64,000 nt of DNA from Geodermatophilus arenarius. Its GTDB lineage: Bacteria; Actinomycetota; Actinomycetes; Mycobacteriales; Geodermatophilaceae. The translations under genes and the position numbers were made by a program. The notes below the pieces were generated by a model. That model did no database searches and was not told the origin of the DNA. It saw only the letters and a list, made by a program, of their open reading frames with translations. The stretch is taken from the NCBI RefSeq assembly GCF_042654585.1, contig NZ_JBHSGR010000002.1, positions 1-64,000 on the forward strand, in the 5' to 3' direction. This document shows, in pieces, positions 1 through 8,408 of this stretch (within the stretch, counting starts at the first letter, position 1; every line of letters begins with the position of its first letter).

Positions 1-866
1 TCGCAGTCCGCGGCGGCGGCGGCCGCGGCGTCGGCCGGCTGCACCACGGCCGCGACGACGCCGAGCGGCTGTTCCTCGTCGGCATGCCCGCCGCGCCCCC
101 GCCCGCGACCGCCCCGCCCCTCGACCCGGCACCGCCGCGGTGGTGGCACGCCCCCGCGGCGGCGACCGCGCTGCGCCTCGGCGTCGGGTCGGCCGCCGCG
201 GGGCTGGCCGCCGTCGCGCTCGGGCTGTCCAGCCCCTACTGGGCGGTGACGACGGCGGTCGCGGTGCAGCTGGGCACCGACGCCCGCGCCACCCGCACCC
301 GGGGACTGCAACGCGCGGTCGGCACGGCCCTGGGCGTGCTGGTCGCGGGGGTGCTGGTCGCGCTGGACCCGCCGGTCGGCGTCGCGATCGCGCTGGCCGG
401 GGTGCTGCAGCTGGCCGTCGAGCTGCTCGTCGCCGCGCAGTACGTGCTCGCCGTCTCCTGCATCACCCCGCTGGCGCTGCTGCTGGTGCACCTGGGCAAC
501 CCGACGCCCACCGCCGGGCACCTGGTGGTCGAGCGGCTGGCCGAGACCGGCGTCGGCGTCGCCGTCGCGCTGGCGGTCGGGCTGTCGCTGCTGCCGCGCG
601 CGTCGAGCCGGCGGCTGCCCGCGGCGGTGCGGGAGGTGACCGCCGCGGCGGCCGCGGGCGACGACCGGCGGCTGCACGCCGCACTCGACCACCTGGCCGA
701 GGTGTCGGCCGCCGCCCGGGCCGAGCTGCTGCCCACGCCGGCGCTCACCGCCCGGGTGCACGCCGCGCGGGTCGTGGCCGACCTGGGCTGGGGCCTGCTC
801 GGCGCCCGCGCCCGCGGCGACGACGCCGTGGCCGCCGACCTCGGCCGCCGGCTCGCCGCGTCCTAG
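1..866 (+). CDS. FUSC/aromatic acid exporter-type membrane protein, 5' end outside the window
   Basis: The frame is open from the first complete codon at base 3, so the N-terminal part is missing. From the ATG at 84 there are four or five hydrophobic segments (about residues 28-170), with PYWAVTTAVAVQLG and a following basic stretch TRTRGLQR, then a soluble Ala/Arg-rich helical tail. This order is typical of the C-terminal half of FUSC-domain (YccS/AaeB-like) inner-membrane proteins, thought to export aromatic acids or other small anions. The ATG at 84 is probably internal. The gene converges on the iron-binding protein gene and overlaps its 3' end by four bases. The substrate cannot be told from sequence. 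Confidence 0.7.
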   Translation, partial: AVRGGGGRGVGRLHHGRDDAERLFLVGMPAAPPPATAPPLDPAPPRWWHAPAAATALRLGVGSAAAGLAAVALGLSSPYWAVTTAVAVQLGTDARATRTRGLQRAVGTALGVLVAGVLVALDPPVGVAIALAGVLQLAVELLVAAQYVLAVSCITPLALLLVHLGNPTPTAGHLVVERLAETGVGVAVALAVGLSLLPRASSRRLPAAVREVTAAAAAGDDRRLHAALDHLAEVSAAARAELLPTPALTARVHAARVVADLGWGLLGARARGDDAVAADLGRRLAAS

Positions 867-1834
867 CCGGCCAGCCGGGGCGCGAGCTCCTCGAGATCGT
901 CGAGCACCAGCCCGGCGCCCAGCGGCCCGAGGCCGAGGAACCAGCGGTCGTCGTCCACCGCGACCGCGCGCCCCTCGGCGACCGCGGGGATCGACTGCCA
1001 CAGCGGCCCGGCGGTGACCTGGTCGGCCGCCGTCGCGCCGTCGGCCCCGTAGGCGCCGTGGAAGAGCAGGTCGCCGTCGGCCTGGGTCACCTGCTCGGGC
1101 GAGACCTCGACGAAGGTCTCCGCCGTCCGCTGCAGCTCCGGCCGGGCGAAGCCGACGTCGGCCAGCACCGACCCGATGAACGAGCCCTCGCCGTAGAGGC
1201 GGATGACCGTGCCGTCGAGGAAGCGGGCGACGCTGACCTCGGTCTGCGCCGGGTCGCCGTAGAGGTCGCCGACCTCCTCGGCCCGCGCCGCGAACTCGTC
1301 GAGCAGGTCCTGCGCCCGCTCCTGGCGGCCGAGCGCCTCGCCGGCGAGCAGCAGGTTCTCCTGCCAGCTCTCCCCGATGGCCTCGGCGAACACCGTGGGG
1401 GCGATCTGCGCCAGCTGCCCGTAGACGTCGGCGTGCCGCACGGAGTTGGACAGGATGAGGTCCGGCTGCAGCGCCGCGATCGCCTCCAGGTCGGGCTCGG
1501 CGATCGTGCCGACGGCGGCGATGTCGGCGGGGTCGACGCCGGCCTCCGCCACGAACCCGGGCAGCTCGTCGCTGACGTCGGTGCGGACCGCGCCCACCGG
1601 GGTCACGCCGAGGGCGAGGGCGGCGTCGAGCTCACCGGTGTCGAGGACGACGACCCGCTCCGGGGTGCCGGCGACCTCGGTCTCCCCCATCGCGTGCTCG
1701 ACCGTGCGCGTCTCCTCCGCGGGCGCCGCCTCGGCCACGGGGTCGGTGTCCCCGCACCCGGTCAGCAGCGCCGCCGCCAGCAGCCCGCCCGCCGTCGTCC
1801 CGGCGATCCGCCGGCCCGTCCTCACCAAGAGCAC
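863..1834 (-). CDS. Iron-siderophore ABC transporter substrate-binding lipoprotein (FecB/FepB type)
   Basis: A 323-residue secreted lipoprotein. The signal peptide ends in a lipobox (LLTGCGD, Cys about residue 27) and is followed by a periplasmic-binding domain of the TroA/FecB type: TPERVVVLDTGELDAALALG near residue 58, the linker-helix region around PDLEAIAALQPDLILSN, and a C-terminal lobe ending in VLDDLEELAPRLAG. It would capture ferric siderophores outside the membrane. The GTG start is chosen because GGGAGGAGGG lies just upstream. An iron box sits about 47 bp upstream of the start. No permease or ATPase gene is adjacent, so it must share a transporter encoded elsewhere. Confidence 0.9.
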   Translation of the reverse strand: MLLVRTGRRIAGTTAGGLLAAALLTGCGDTDPVAEAAPAEETRTVEHAMGETEVAGTPERVVVLDTGELDAALALGVTPVGAVRTDVSDELPGFVAEAGVDPADIAAVGTIAEPDLEAIAALQPDLILSNSVRHADVYGQLAQIAPTVFAEAIGESWQENLLLAGEALGRQERAQDLLDEFAARAEEVGDLYGDPAQTEVSVARFLDGTVIRLYGEGSFIGSVLADVGFARPELQRTAETFVEVSPEQVTQADGDLLFHGAYGADGATAADQVTAGPLWQSIPAVAEGRAVAVDDDRWFLGLGPLGAGLVLDDLEELAPRLAG

Positions 1835-1880
1835 CGTCGCCCTCCTCCCGGCGCCGGACCACCCGGCGCCGGGAGTGAAC

Positions 1881-1899
1881 TTAGGGCAGCCTTCCCTCA
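1881..1899 (-). promoter_or_regulatory. Probable DtxR/IdeR iron box upstream of the siderophore-binding protein
   Basis: TTAGGGCAGCCTTCCCTCA matches the 19-bp DtxR/IdeR consensus TTAGGTTAGGCTAACCTAA at about 13 of 19 positions, including both outer half-site cores. It lies 47 bp before the GTG of the iron-binding lipoprotein, where an iron-loaded repressor would block transcription. A second box at 8211-8229 precedes another siderophore gene, which supports the reading. Confidence 0.65.
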
Positions 1900-1913
1900 G
1901 TCGAGCGGGCGGG

Positions 1914-2360
1914 TCAGCCCTTCCGCTCGACCAGGAAGACGGGGATCTGGCGGTCGGTCTTCCGCTGGTAGTCGGCGTAGGGCGGGTAGGCGGCCACCGC
2001 GCGCTCCCACCACTCGGCCCTCTCCTCGCCGGTGATCTCGCGGGCGACGCCGTCCCAGGGCTCCGGGCCGTCCTGCACGGTCACCTGGTCGGGGTGCTTG
2101 CGCAGGTTGGCCACCCAGGCCGGGTCCTTCGGCGCCCCGCCCTGGGAGCCGACCATCGCGTAGACGCCGTCCTTCTCCACCCGCATGAGCGGCTGCTTGC
2201 GGACCTTCCCGGTCGTCGCCCCGCGGGTCGAGAAGACGACGACCGGCAGGCCGGTGTCGCGCAGCGTGTTGGCCTCGCGCCCGCCGGTCGCCTCGTAGCG
2301 CTCGACCTGGTCGCGGACCCACTGCTGCGTGCTCGGCTCGTACTCACCCTCCAGCGGCAT
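1914..2360 (-). CDS. Nitroreductase-family deazaflavin (F420)-dependent oxidoreductase
   Basis: About 148 residues starting MPLEGEYEPSTQQWVRDQVE. The domain is the split beta-barrel of the DUF385/Ddn family: GLPVVVFSTRGATTGKVRKQPLMRV, then VGSQGGAPKDPAWVANLRKHP, and the C-terminal YADYQRKTDRQIPVFLVER. These motifs are hallmarks of F420H2-dependent reductases common in actinobacteria. The frame stays open upstream to 2444, but the family's usual N-terminus matches the ATG at 2360. The enzyme probably reduces a quinone or nitro-type substrate with F420H2; the natural substrate is unknown. It stands upstream of the iron-binding gene on the same strand, but the iron box lies between them, so they are probably separate units. 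Confidence 0.85.
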   Translation of the reverse strand: MPLEGEYEPSTQQWVRDQVERYEATGGREANTLRDTGLPVVVFSTRGATTGKVRKQPLMRVEKDGVYAMVGSQGGAPKDPAWVANLRKHPDQVTVQDGPEPWDGVAREITGEERAEWWERAVAAYPPYADYQRKTDRQIPVFLVERKG

Positions 2361-2410
2361 GTCCCGACCGTAGGTCCGACGAGTCCGGGCCGCCCGGCCG
2401 GTCGTCCCTC

Positions 2411-2948
2411 GTGGAGACCCGACGGGAGGAGACCGGGACGGCACGGCTGGTGGTCACGCAGAACGTCACCGTCGACGGTGTGGTGGCGGCCGTCGACGAC
2501 TGGTTCGCGCCGCAGGACGACGGTGTCGACGCCTCCGACCAGCTCGACGTCGTCCGGGAGCACATGGCCGGCGAGTCGGTGCTCCTGCTCGGCCGGCGCA
2601 CGTTCGAGGACATGCGGTCGTACCGGCCGCACCAGGCCGGCGACACCACCGGCATCACCGCCCACCTCGACGCGGTGGAGAAGGCCGTCGTCTCGCGCAC
2701 CCTCACCGACCCGGGCCGGGCGAACACCACGGTGCTGTCCGGGGACCCGGTCGAGGAGGTCCGCCGGCTGGTGGCCGGCCGGGACGGCGAGGTCGGGGTG
2801 ACCGGCAGCATCACGCTGTGCCACGCGCTGATCGGCGCCGGGCTGCCCGACGAGTACCGGCTGTTCGTCCACCCCCGCGTCCTCGGCCGCGACCGGCGCC
2901 CGCACCTTCGCCGGCGGGGTCACGCTGCTCACCCACCGGCCGGCGTGA
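2411..2948 (+). pseudogene. RibD C-terminal/dihydrofolate reductase-family protein, frameshifted near its 3' end
   Basis: From the GTG at 2411 (or CTG/GTG at 2447-2450, behind GGGAGGAGA) the frame encodes a DHFR-like fold: RLVVTQNVTVDGVV, GRRTFEDMRSYRP, and TGSITLCHALIGAGLPDEYR followed by LFVHPRVLGR. The family's ending, of type GRG.R.FAGG..LTLL, is lost in this frame, but one frame over bases 2898-2948 read ARTFAGGVTLLTHRPA and stop. A single-base change near 2890-2898 therefore separates the two parts. It could be a true frameshift mutation or a sequencing error in a GC run. Related YyaP/YwjB-type proteins are about 180 residues, as this one would be if repaired. Confidence 0.7.
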
Positions 2949-2951
2949 CGG

Positions 2952-4175
2952 TCAGCGGGCGTCCACGGTGTGCGGGACGAAGAAGCTCAGGTTGTCGGTG
3001 ATCAGCCCGTCGCTCTCGCGGATGCCCAGGCCCGCGGGCTCCCCGTCGACCACCCAGGCGCCGAGCACCGGGTGGTGCGGCCCGTCGACGCCGGCGAAGT
3101 CCGGCAGCGGCGCGAACTCCTGGACGACGAACCCCTCGGTGCCGTACCGGCCGGGCATCGCGGTGACCACCTGCCCGCCGCGGACGACCTGCACGTTGGC
3201 GCCCTCGCGGCCCCACAGCGGCTTGCGCACGTAGTCCCGCCACGACGAGGGCATCTCGTCGGCGAAGTAGGCCGGCAGCAGGTACTGCCCGAGCACCGGG
3301 TCGCTGCCGAACAGCTGCCACAGCACCGGCAGCAGCGCCTTGGTGCTCCACAGCATCTTGTAGACCGGCTCGACCCACGTGGTACCGCCCGGCCGGGCGG
3401 CGTCGGCGAGGACGGCCGCGCCGAACTCGTCGTCGACCAGCCACTCCCAGGGGTAGAGCTTGAAGACGACGTCGAGGTGGCGGCCGGCGGGGTCGTAGAA
3501 GCGGCCGTCGCCGGAGTCCAGCGCGATGTCCTCGACCAGGACCTCGACCGCCTCGTAGCCGGCCTGGACGACGGTGTCCATGAGGTACGCGACGGTCATC
3601 CGGTCCTCGCCGGAGGTCTCCGCGCTGGTCCACGCCAGGTGCACCCGCGGCCGCACCCCGGTGCGCCGCTCCCAGCGGGTGAGGTTGCGCTGCCAGGCGG
3701 CGACCAGCCTCTCGTGCAGCGCGTTCCACTGGTCGCGGCCCTGCCCGGTGAACAGGTGCCAGTTCCACTGGGTCACCGCCGCCTCGACCAGGCCGGTCGG
3801 GGTGTCGGCGTTGAACTCCAGCAGCTTCGGCGGGCCCTCGCCGTCGTAGCGCAGGTCGAAGCGGCCGTACACGCTCGGCGGCTCGGCCTCCCACGAGGCG
3901 CGGATGCCGGACCGGGCGATCAGCGGGATGCCCATCCGGTCGAACAGGTCGTGCTCGATGACGTGGTCGCCGGCGGCGACGCACATCTCGAACAGCTGCG
4001 CGACGGCGCTCTCGAGCCGCTCGACCTCCGCGGCGGTGAAGTCGTAGAACGGGCCCTCGCGCCAGTAGCTGCGGACCTCACCGCCCGGCGTCGTCGTCCG
4101 GTTGTAGACCAGCCCCTGCGCCTCGACCTCGGCCTCCCAGCCGGGCCGGACGACGCCGCCCTCGACGCGCCGCAC
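2952..4175 (-). CDS. Glutathionylspermidine synthase-family ATP-grasp ligase (YgiC/YjfC-like)
   Basis: A 407-residue protein with the whole ATP-grasp synthetase domain of the GSP_synth family: FDLRYDGEGPPKLLEFNADTP, QWNWHLF, then YKMLWSTKALLPVLWQL, PLWGREGANV and QEFAPLPDF. The amidase half of E. coli Gsp is absent, as in the stand-alone YgiC/YjfC ligases. The GTG start directly follows the stop of the upstream lipoprotein gene (TGA then GTG), so the two are translationally coupled. Actinobacteria generally use mycothiol instead of glutathione, so the substrate is probably a different peptide or amine. It ends four bases from the frameshifted DHFR-like gene on the other strand. Confidence 0.85.
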   Translation of the reverse strand: MRRVEGGVVRPGWEAEVEAQGLVYNRTTTPGGEVRSYWREGPFYDFTAAEVERLESAVAQLFEMCVAAGDHVIEHDLFDRMGIPLIARSGIRASWEAEPPSVYGRFDLRYDGEGPPKLLEFNADTPTGLVEAAVTQWNWHLFTGQGRDQWNALHERLVAAWQRNLTRWERRTGVRPRVHLAWTSAETSGEDRMTVAYLMDTVVQAGYEAVEVLVEDIALDSGDGRFYDPAGRHLDVVFKLYPWEWLVDDEFGAAVLADAARPGGTTWVEPVYKMLWSTKALLPVLWQLFGSDPVLGQYLLPAYFADEMPSSWRDYVRKPLWGREGANVQVVRGGQVVTAMPGRYGTEGFVVQEFAPLPDFAGVDGPHHPVLGAWVVDGEPAGLGIRESDGLITDNLSFFVPHTVDAR

Positions 4176-4556
4176 TCAGGAGCCCGACCCGCCGCCGACG
4201 CCCGAGCCGATGCCGCCGGTCACCCGCTGGCCGGCGGACACCTTGCCGGTGGCGGGCAGCCCGTAGCGCTGGCGGGCCGCGGTGTCGGTGGGGTTGACGC
4301 GGGTGCCGCCGGCGGGCAGCACCGTGCCGACCGGCAGGCCGGGGCGGAAGGCGCCCAGGTAGAGGAAGAACAGGCCGCCGCCCCCGCGGTAGTCGTCGTC
4401 GCAGTAGTCGTCGTCGACGATCTCGCCGTCCTCGTTGGTGCAGTAGGCGACCTGCTCCTGCTCGTCGTCGGACCCGCAGCCGGCGAGGAAGCCGGTGGCG
4501 GCGGTGGCCAGCACCGTGGTGGTCAGGGCGCTGCGCACCCGGTTGCCGAACGCCAT
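4176..4556 (-). CDS. Small acidic/glycine-rich lipoprotein coupled to the ATP-grasp ligase
   Basis: A 126-residue protein with a signal peptide and lipobox (GFLAGCGSD), then an acidic segment with two Cys (EQVAYCTNEDGEIVDDDYCD), a Tyr/Gly-rich hydrophobic strip (GGGGLFFLYLG) and a Gly/Ser-rich C-terminus. No enzymatic motif is visible. In enterobacteria the ligases YgiC/YjfC are paired with small lipoproteins YgiB/YjfM (DUF1190), and this gene holds the matching position, with its stop touching the ligase start. A role as substrate or partner of the ligase is inference from that pairing. Confidence 0.75.
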   Translation of the reverse strand: MAFGNRVRSALTTTVLATAATGFLAGCGSDDEQEQVAYCTNEDGEIVDDDYCDDDYRGGGGLFFLYLGAFRPGLPVGTVLPAGGTRVNPTDTAARQRYGLPATGKVSAGQRVTGGIGSGVGGGSGS

Positions 4557-4682
4557 GGGCTCCTCCCCGTGAGATCGTCGGCCCGACCCTAGGCCCGACC
4601 TGCGGCGTCGGCGTCCCCGGGCGGCGCGGACGGAGCTGTTCCACTAGCGTCCCGGGACGAGCCCGCCGTCCCGGGAGGCGCG

Positions 4683-5528
4683 ATGACCGCGAAGGAACCC
4701 GCCGAGGTCGCCAGGGTCGCCAGCGCGACCGGCGCCAAGAAGGTGCACCGCAGCTGGGACCGGGTGCTGGTGAGCGCCTTCCTCGCCGGCGCCTACATCT
4801 CCTTCGGCGCGCTCGTGGCGATCACCGTCTCCTCGGGCCTGTCCGCCGAGACGTGGGGCACGCTGCCGACGCTGTTCATGGGCGCGGCCTTCACCCTCGG
4901 CCTGGTGCTGGTGCTCATCGCGGGCTCCGACCTCGCGACCGGCAACATGATGCTGGTCCCGCTGGGCGCGATGAACGGCAAGATCACCGCCGGCGAGGTC
5001 CTCCGGAACCTGACGCTGGTGCTGTTCGGCAACCTGCTCGGCGCCCTGTTCGTCGCCTACTTCCTCGCCGTCTCCACCGGCGTGATCGGCGACCCGGACA
5101 GCACCGGCAGCGCGCAGCTGACCTTCACCCGGCTCGCGGAGATCGCCGACGGCAAGACCCACCACACCGCGTGGGAGACCTTCCTGCGGGGCGTCGGGTG
5201 CAACTGGCTGGTCTGCCTGGCGGTGTGGATGTCGCTGGCGTCCTCGAGCGTCGCGGGCAAGATCCTGGCGGTGTTCTTCCCGGTCATGGCGTTCGTCGCG
5301 ATGGGGTTCGACCACGTCGTCGCCAACATGTTCTTCCTGCCGGCGGCGGTGTTCGCCGGCGTCGAGGGCGCGAACTGGGGCGACACCCTGACCAACTGGC
5401 TGCTGGCCGGTGCGGGCAACCTCGTCGGCGCGGTCGTCTTCGTCGGGACGTCGTACTGGTACCTGTTCCTGCGCGAGGACCGCGACGCCGCCCCGCGCAC
5501 CGGCGCGGAGCCCGCCGAGCGCGCCTGA
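4683..5528 (+). CDS. Formate/nitrite transporter (FNT) family channel
   Basis: A 281-residue membrane protein with six hydrophobic segments in the FNT fold. Recognisable parts are FLAGAYISFGALVAI in the first helix, GSDLATGNMMLVP in the broken helix 2, GNLLGALFVAYF, GVGCNWLVCLAVWMSL in helix 5 with its conserved Asn, and FDHVVANMFFLP. FNT pentamers pass formate, nitrite, hydrosulfide or lactate across the membrane; which one is not decided by sequence. A GGGAGG ribosome site precedes the ATG. There is no nitrite reductase or formate dehydrogenase next to it, so context gives no further clue. Confidence 0.92.
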   Translation: MTAKEPAEVARVASATGAKKVHRSWDRVLVSAFLAGAYISFGALVAITVSSGLSAETWGTLPTLFMGAAFTLGLVLVLIAGSDLATGNMMLVPLGAMNGKITAGEVLRNLTLVLFGNLLGALFVAYFLAVSTGVIGDPDSTGSAQLTFTRLAEIADGKTHHTAWETFLRGVGCNWLVCLAVWMSLASSSVAGKILAVFFPVMAFVAMGFDHVVANMFFLPAAVFAGVEGANWGDTLTNWLLAGAGNLVGAVVFVGTSYWYLFLREDRDAAPRTGAEPAERA

Positions 5529-5624
5529 CCCACCCCTCCCCTCCGCGGCCGACGCTCCGGTCGCGGAGCGCGGGGGCCGGTGGCACGGTCGGACGACGGC
5601 CAGGCACCGGGAGGACAGCAGCGG

Positions 5625-6548
5625 ATGAGGTACAGGGAGGGCGGCGACCTCGACACGTCGTCGATCCAGGACCGGCGCGGGCGCGGCGGGGGCCTGGGCG
5701 GGGGCCGGGGGCTCGCGGTCGGCGGCGGCGGGATCGGCCTCGTCGGGCTCCTGGTCGTCGTGCTGTTCCAGGTCCTCGGCGGCGGCGGGGGCACCGCCGG
5801 GGCCGGGCTGGGCGCGCTGTCCGGCGGCCTGGGCGAGGGCGAGACGGCCGACAACAGCGCCCTCGAGCAGTCCTGCGACGACAGCGGCGACGCCAACACC
5901 TCCGTCGAGTGCGCCGTCGTCGCCGACGTCGACTCGATCCAGGACTACTGGTCGCAGGCGCTCGGCGCGGACTACGTCCCCACCGACACCGTGTTCTTCT
6001 CCGGTCAGGTGCAGACGCAGTGCGGCGGCGCCACCAGCGGCTCCGGGCCGTTCTACTGCCCGGCCGACCAGCTGGTCTACATCGACCTGACCTTCTTCGA
6101 CACGCTGCGCAGCCAGTTCGGCGCCGAGGGCGGGGCCTTCCCCAACGCCTACGTGCTCGCCCACGAGTACGGCCACCACGTGCAGAACCTGCTCGGCGCC
6201 AACCGGCAGGTGACCCCGGGCGAGACCGGCCCGGCCAGCGGCACCGTGCGGCTGGAGCTGCAGGCCGACTGCTACGCCGGCGTGTGGGCCAACCACGCCG
6301 AGACGGTCCCCGACGAGTCCGGCGCACCCCTGATCGCCGAGATCACCCAGGACGACGTCGACCGGGCACTGGACACCGCCGGCCGCATCGGCGACGACTT
6401 CATCCAGGAGAACCTCGGCGGTGGCACCGTGGACCAGGACACCTTCACCCACGGCTCCTCCGAGCAGCGCCGGCGCTGGTTCCTGACCGGGTACGAGACC
6501 GGCGACCCGCGGCAGTGCGACACCTTCTCGACGGACGACCTGGGCTGA
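5625..6548 (+). CDS. Neutral zinc metallopeptidase (YpfJ/KPN_02809 family)
   Basis: About 307 residues. A short cytoplasmic Gly-rich head is followed by one membrane segment (about residues 36-51), then an extracytoplasmic peptidase domain with the zinc motif HEYGHH (about 180-185) and the downstream ELQADCYAGVWANHA that supplies the third ligand region. Two Cys pairs probably form disulfides. This is the family of putative neutral zinc metallopeptidases of about 300 residues. The ATG at 5625 is preferred over an in-frame GTG-type start at 5580 because GGGAGGA lies just before it. The substrate is unknown. Confidence 0.88.
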   Translation: MRYREGGDLDTSSIQDRRGRGGGLGGGRGLAVGGGGIGLVGLLVVVLFQVLGGGGGTAGAGLGALSGGLGEGETADNSALEQSCDDSGDANTSVECAVVADVDSIQDYWSQALGADYVPTDTVFFSGQVQTQCGGATSGSGPFYCPADQLVYIDLTFFDTLRSQFGAEGGAFPNAYVLAHEYGHHVQNLLGANRQVTPGETGPASGTVRLELQADCYAGVWANHAETVPDESGAPLIAEITQDDVDRALDTAGRIGDDFIQENLGGGTVDQDTFTHGSSEQRRRWFLTGYETGDPRQCDTFSTDDLG

Positions 6549-6552
6549 GCGC

Positions 6553-7347
6553 GTGACCTCGAACGACCCCGCCGACCACCTGCGCGTCGGCCGCGACGGC
6601 GCCGTCGCCGTGCTGACCATCGACCGCGCGGACAAGCGCAACGCGCTCACCGCCGGCATGTGGGCAGCGCTCCCCCGCGTGCTGGCCGGGCTGGCCGAGG
6701 ACCCCTCCGTGCGGGTGCTCGTGCTCACCGGCGCCGGGACCACCTTCTGCGCCGGCGCCGACATCTCCGACCTGCTCGGCGGGCCCGACACCGACGACCC
6801 CATGGCGCACCTGCGCCGCGACAACCTCGCCGCGCAGGCGGCGCTGCGGGACTTCCCGCGGCCGACGATCGCGATGATCCGCGGCCACTGCATCGGCGGC
6901 GGCGTCGAGCTGGCCACCTGCTGCGACCTGCGGTTCACCGACCCGACCGGCGTCTTCGGGGTCACCCCGGCCAAGGTCGGCATCGTGTACACGCCGACGT
7001 CGACCCGCCAGCTGATGCAGCTCGTGGGCCCGGCGACGACCCGCTACCTCCTGTACTCCGGGGAGCTGGTCGACGCCGAGACCGCGCTGCGCACCGGCCT
7101 GGTCGACCGGCTGCTGCCGGCCGGCGACCTGGCCGGCGAGGTGCGCCGGTTCGCCGGGGTGCTGGCCGGCCGCTCGGCGCTGACCCAGCACGCGGCCAAG
7201 GAGGTCACCGCCGCGCTGGCCGCGGGCGGCGACGGCGAGGAGGTGGCCCGCCGCTGGTACCGGGAGACCATCGCCGCCGGCGAGCTCGCCGAGGGCGTGG
7301 CCGCCTTCACCGAGCGGCGCACCCCGCGCTTCCCCTGGACGCCCTGA
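6553..7347 (+). CDS. Enoyl-CoA hydratase/isomerase family protein
   Basis: A 264-residue crotonase-fold protein. The oxyanion-hole segments are GTTFCAGADISDLL (about residues 60-73) and IRGHCIGGGVELATCCDLRF (about 107-126); the second catalytic region is GVTPAKVGIVYTPTST, where the Glu seen in true hydratases is replaced, so it may be an isomerase or hydrolase instead of a hydratase. It starts with GTG a few bases after the peptidase stop and may be read from the same transcript. It converges on the siderophore-interacting protein gene with only six bases between. Confidence 0.85.
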   Translation: MTSNDPADHLRVGRDGAVAVLTIDRADKRNALTAGMWAALPRVLAGLAEDPSVRVLVLTGAGTTFCAGADISDLLGGPDTDDPMAHLRRDNLAAQAALRDFPRPTIAMIRGHCIGGGVELATCCDLRFTDPTGVFGVTPAKVGIVYTPTSTRQLMQLVGPATTRYLLYSGELVDAETALRTGLVDRLLPAGDLAGEVRRFAGVLAGRSALTQHAAKEVTAALAAGGDGEEVARRWYRETIAAGELAEGVAAFTERRTPRFPWTP

Positions 7348-7353
7348 GGGGCG

Positions 7354-8196
7354 CTAGGCGACGCCGAGCCCCTGCTCCTCCGCCTCGACGGCGGCGTTCC
7401 ACTCGCGCTTCTCCGCCTGCCAGCGGTCCTCGGTGCTCCCGACCCGCCAGTAGCCGGAGACCGACAGCCGCTCGCGCGGGGCGCCGAGCCCGGTGCGCAC
7501 GAACCGGCGCAGCTCGCGGACGGCGCCGGCCTCGCCGTGCACGAACACGTGCACGTCGCCGTCGGGGAGGTCCGCCGCGACGACGGCCGCGACCAGCGCC
7601 ACCCCGGGGGCCGCGCCGCGGTGCACCCAGGTCACCCGCACACCCGGGCCGGTGGCGAGGTCCTGCTCCTCCTCGGGCCCGGCCACCTCGACGAAGACCT
7701 CCGCCCGCGCCCCGGCGGGCAGGGCCTCCAGCGCGGCGGCGATCGCCGGCAGCGCGGTCTCGTCACCGGCCATGAGGTGCCAGGCGGCGTCGGCGGCCGG
7801 GCTGTAGGCGCCGCCGGGGCCGAACAGCTGCAGCGTGTCGCCGGGCCGGGCGGCCAGGGCCCAGGGGCCGGCCACGCCCTGGTCGCCGTGGACGACGAAG
7901 TCGACGGTCAGCTCCCCGGCCGCGGCGTCCCAGGAGCGGACCGTGTAGGTGCGCGTGGCGGGCCACTGCTCGCGCGGCAGGCGGGCCTGCACGTCGTCGA
8001 GGTCGAACGGGGCGGCGTAGGGCGCACCGGCCGGCGGGAAGAGCAGCTTGACGTAGGAGTCGGTGTGCTCGGGCGCGAAGCCGGACAGCCCCTCCCCGCC
8101 GAGGACGACGCGGACGACGTGCGGCGTCACGCGGCTGGTGCGCACGACGGTGCCGGTGCGGGGCGTCCGCCTGCGGCGCGGGGACTGGTCGGCCAT
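7354..8196 (-). CDS. Siderophore-interacting protein (FAD-dependent ferric-siderophore reductase)
   Basis: A 280-residue protein of the SIP/ViuB family. The N-terminal FAD-binding barrel shows VTPHVVRVVLGGEGLSGF, YTVRSWDAAAGELTVDFVVHG and GPGGAYSP; the C-terminal lobe carries LMAGDETALPAIAAALEAL and ends with the helix SVSGYWRVGSTEDRWQ typical of the family. It would release iron in the cytoplasm by reducing the ferric siderophore taken up through the binding protein encoded at 863-1834. The ATG is followed upstream by GAGAGCTC and an iron box 15-33 bp away, so iron repression is expected. Confidence 0.92.
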   Translation of the reverse strand: MADQSPRRRRTPRTGTVVRTSRVTPHVVRVVLGGEGLSGFAPEHTDSYVKLLFPPAGAPYAAPFDLDDVQARLPREQWPATRTYTVRSWDAAAGELTVDFVVHGDQGVAGPWALAARPGDTLQLFGPGGAYSPAADAAWHLMAGDETALPAIAAALEALPAGARAEVFVEVAGPEEEQDLATGPGVRVTWVHRGAAPGVALVAAVVAADLPDGDVHVFVHGEAGAVRELRRFVRTGLGAPRERLSVSGYWRVGSTEDRWQAEKREWNAAVEAEEQGLGVA

Positions 8197-8210
8197 GAGC
8201 TCTCCTCGGA

Positions 8211-8229
8211 TCAGGGAAGGCTCACCTTA
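8211..8229 (-). promoter_or_regulatory. Probable DtxR/IdeR iron box upstream of the siderophore-interacting protein
   Basis: TCAGGGAAGGCTCACCTTA agrees with the DtxR/IdeR consensus TTAGGTTAGGCTAACCTAA at about 14 of 19 positions and is an imperfect palindrome. It ends 15 bp from the start codon, a position expected to overlap the promoter. Confidence 0.7.
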
Positions 8230-8408
8230 CCTGCGCCGCCCGAGAGCCCGGCCGCCGTTTCGGACCCGTGCGTCCGGGTAGCCCGTGGCCTGCGGGAACG
8301 GCGACGCCGCCGGGCACGGACGCCCGGGCCGGCCGGCTCCCCGACCGCGTCTTCCCCACGGCTCACCGGGCCGGCGCCACGCATCGCCGGCCCTGCTCCA
8401 CCCGCATC

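Noticed and set aside
4644..6992. A 782-codon minus-strand frame opposite the FNT channel and the peptidase
   Set aside because: Low-complexity shadow coding with no domain, opposite genes with clear motifs.
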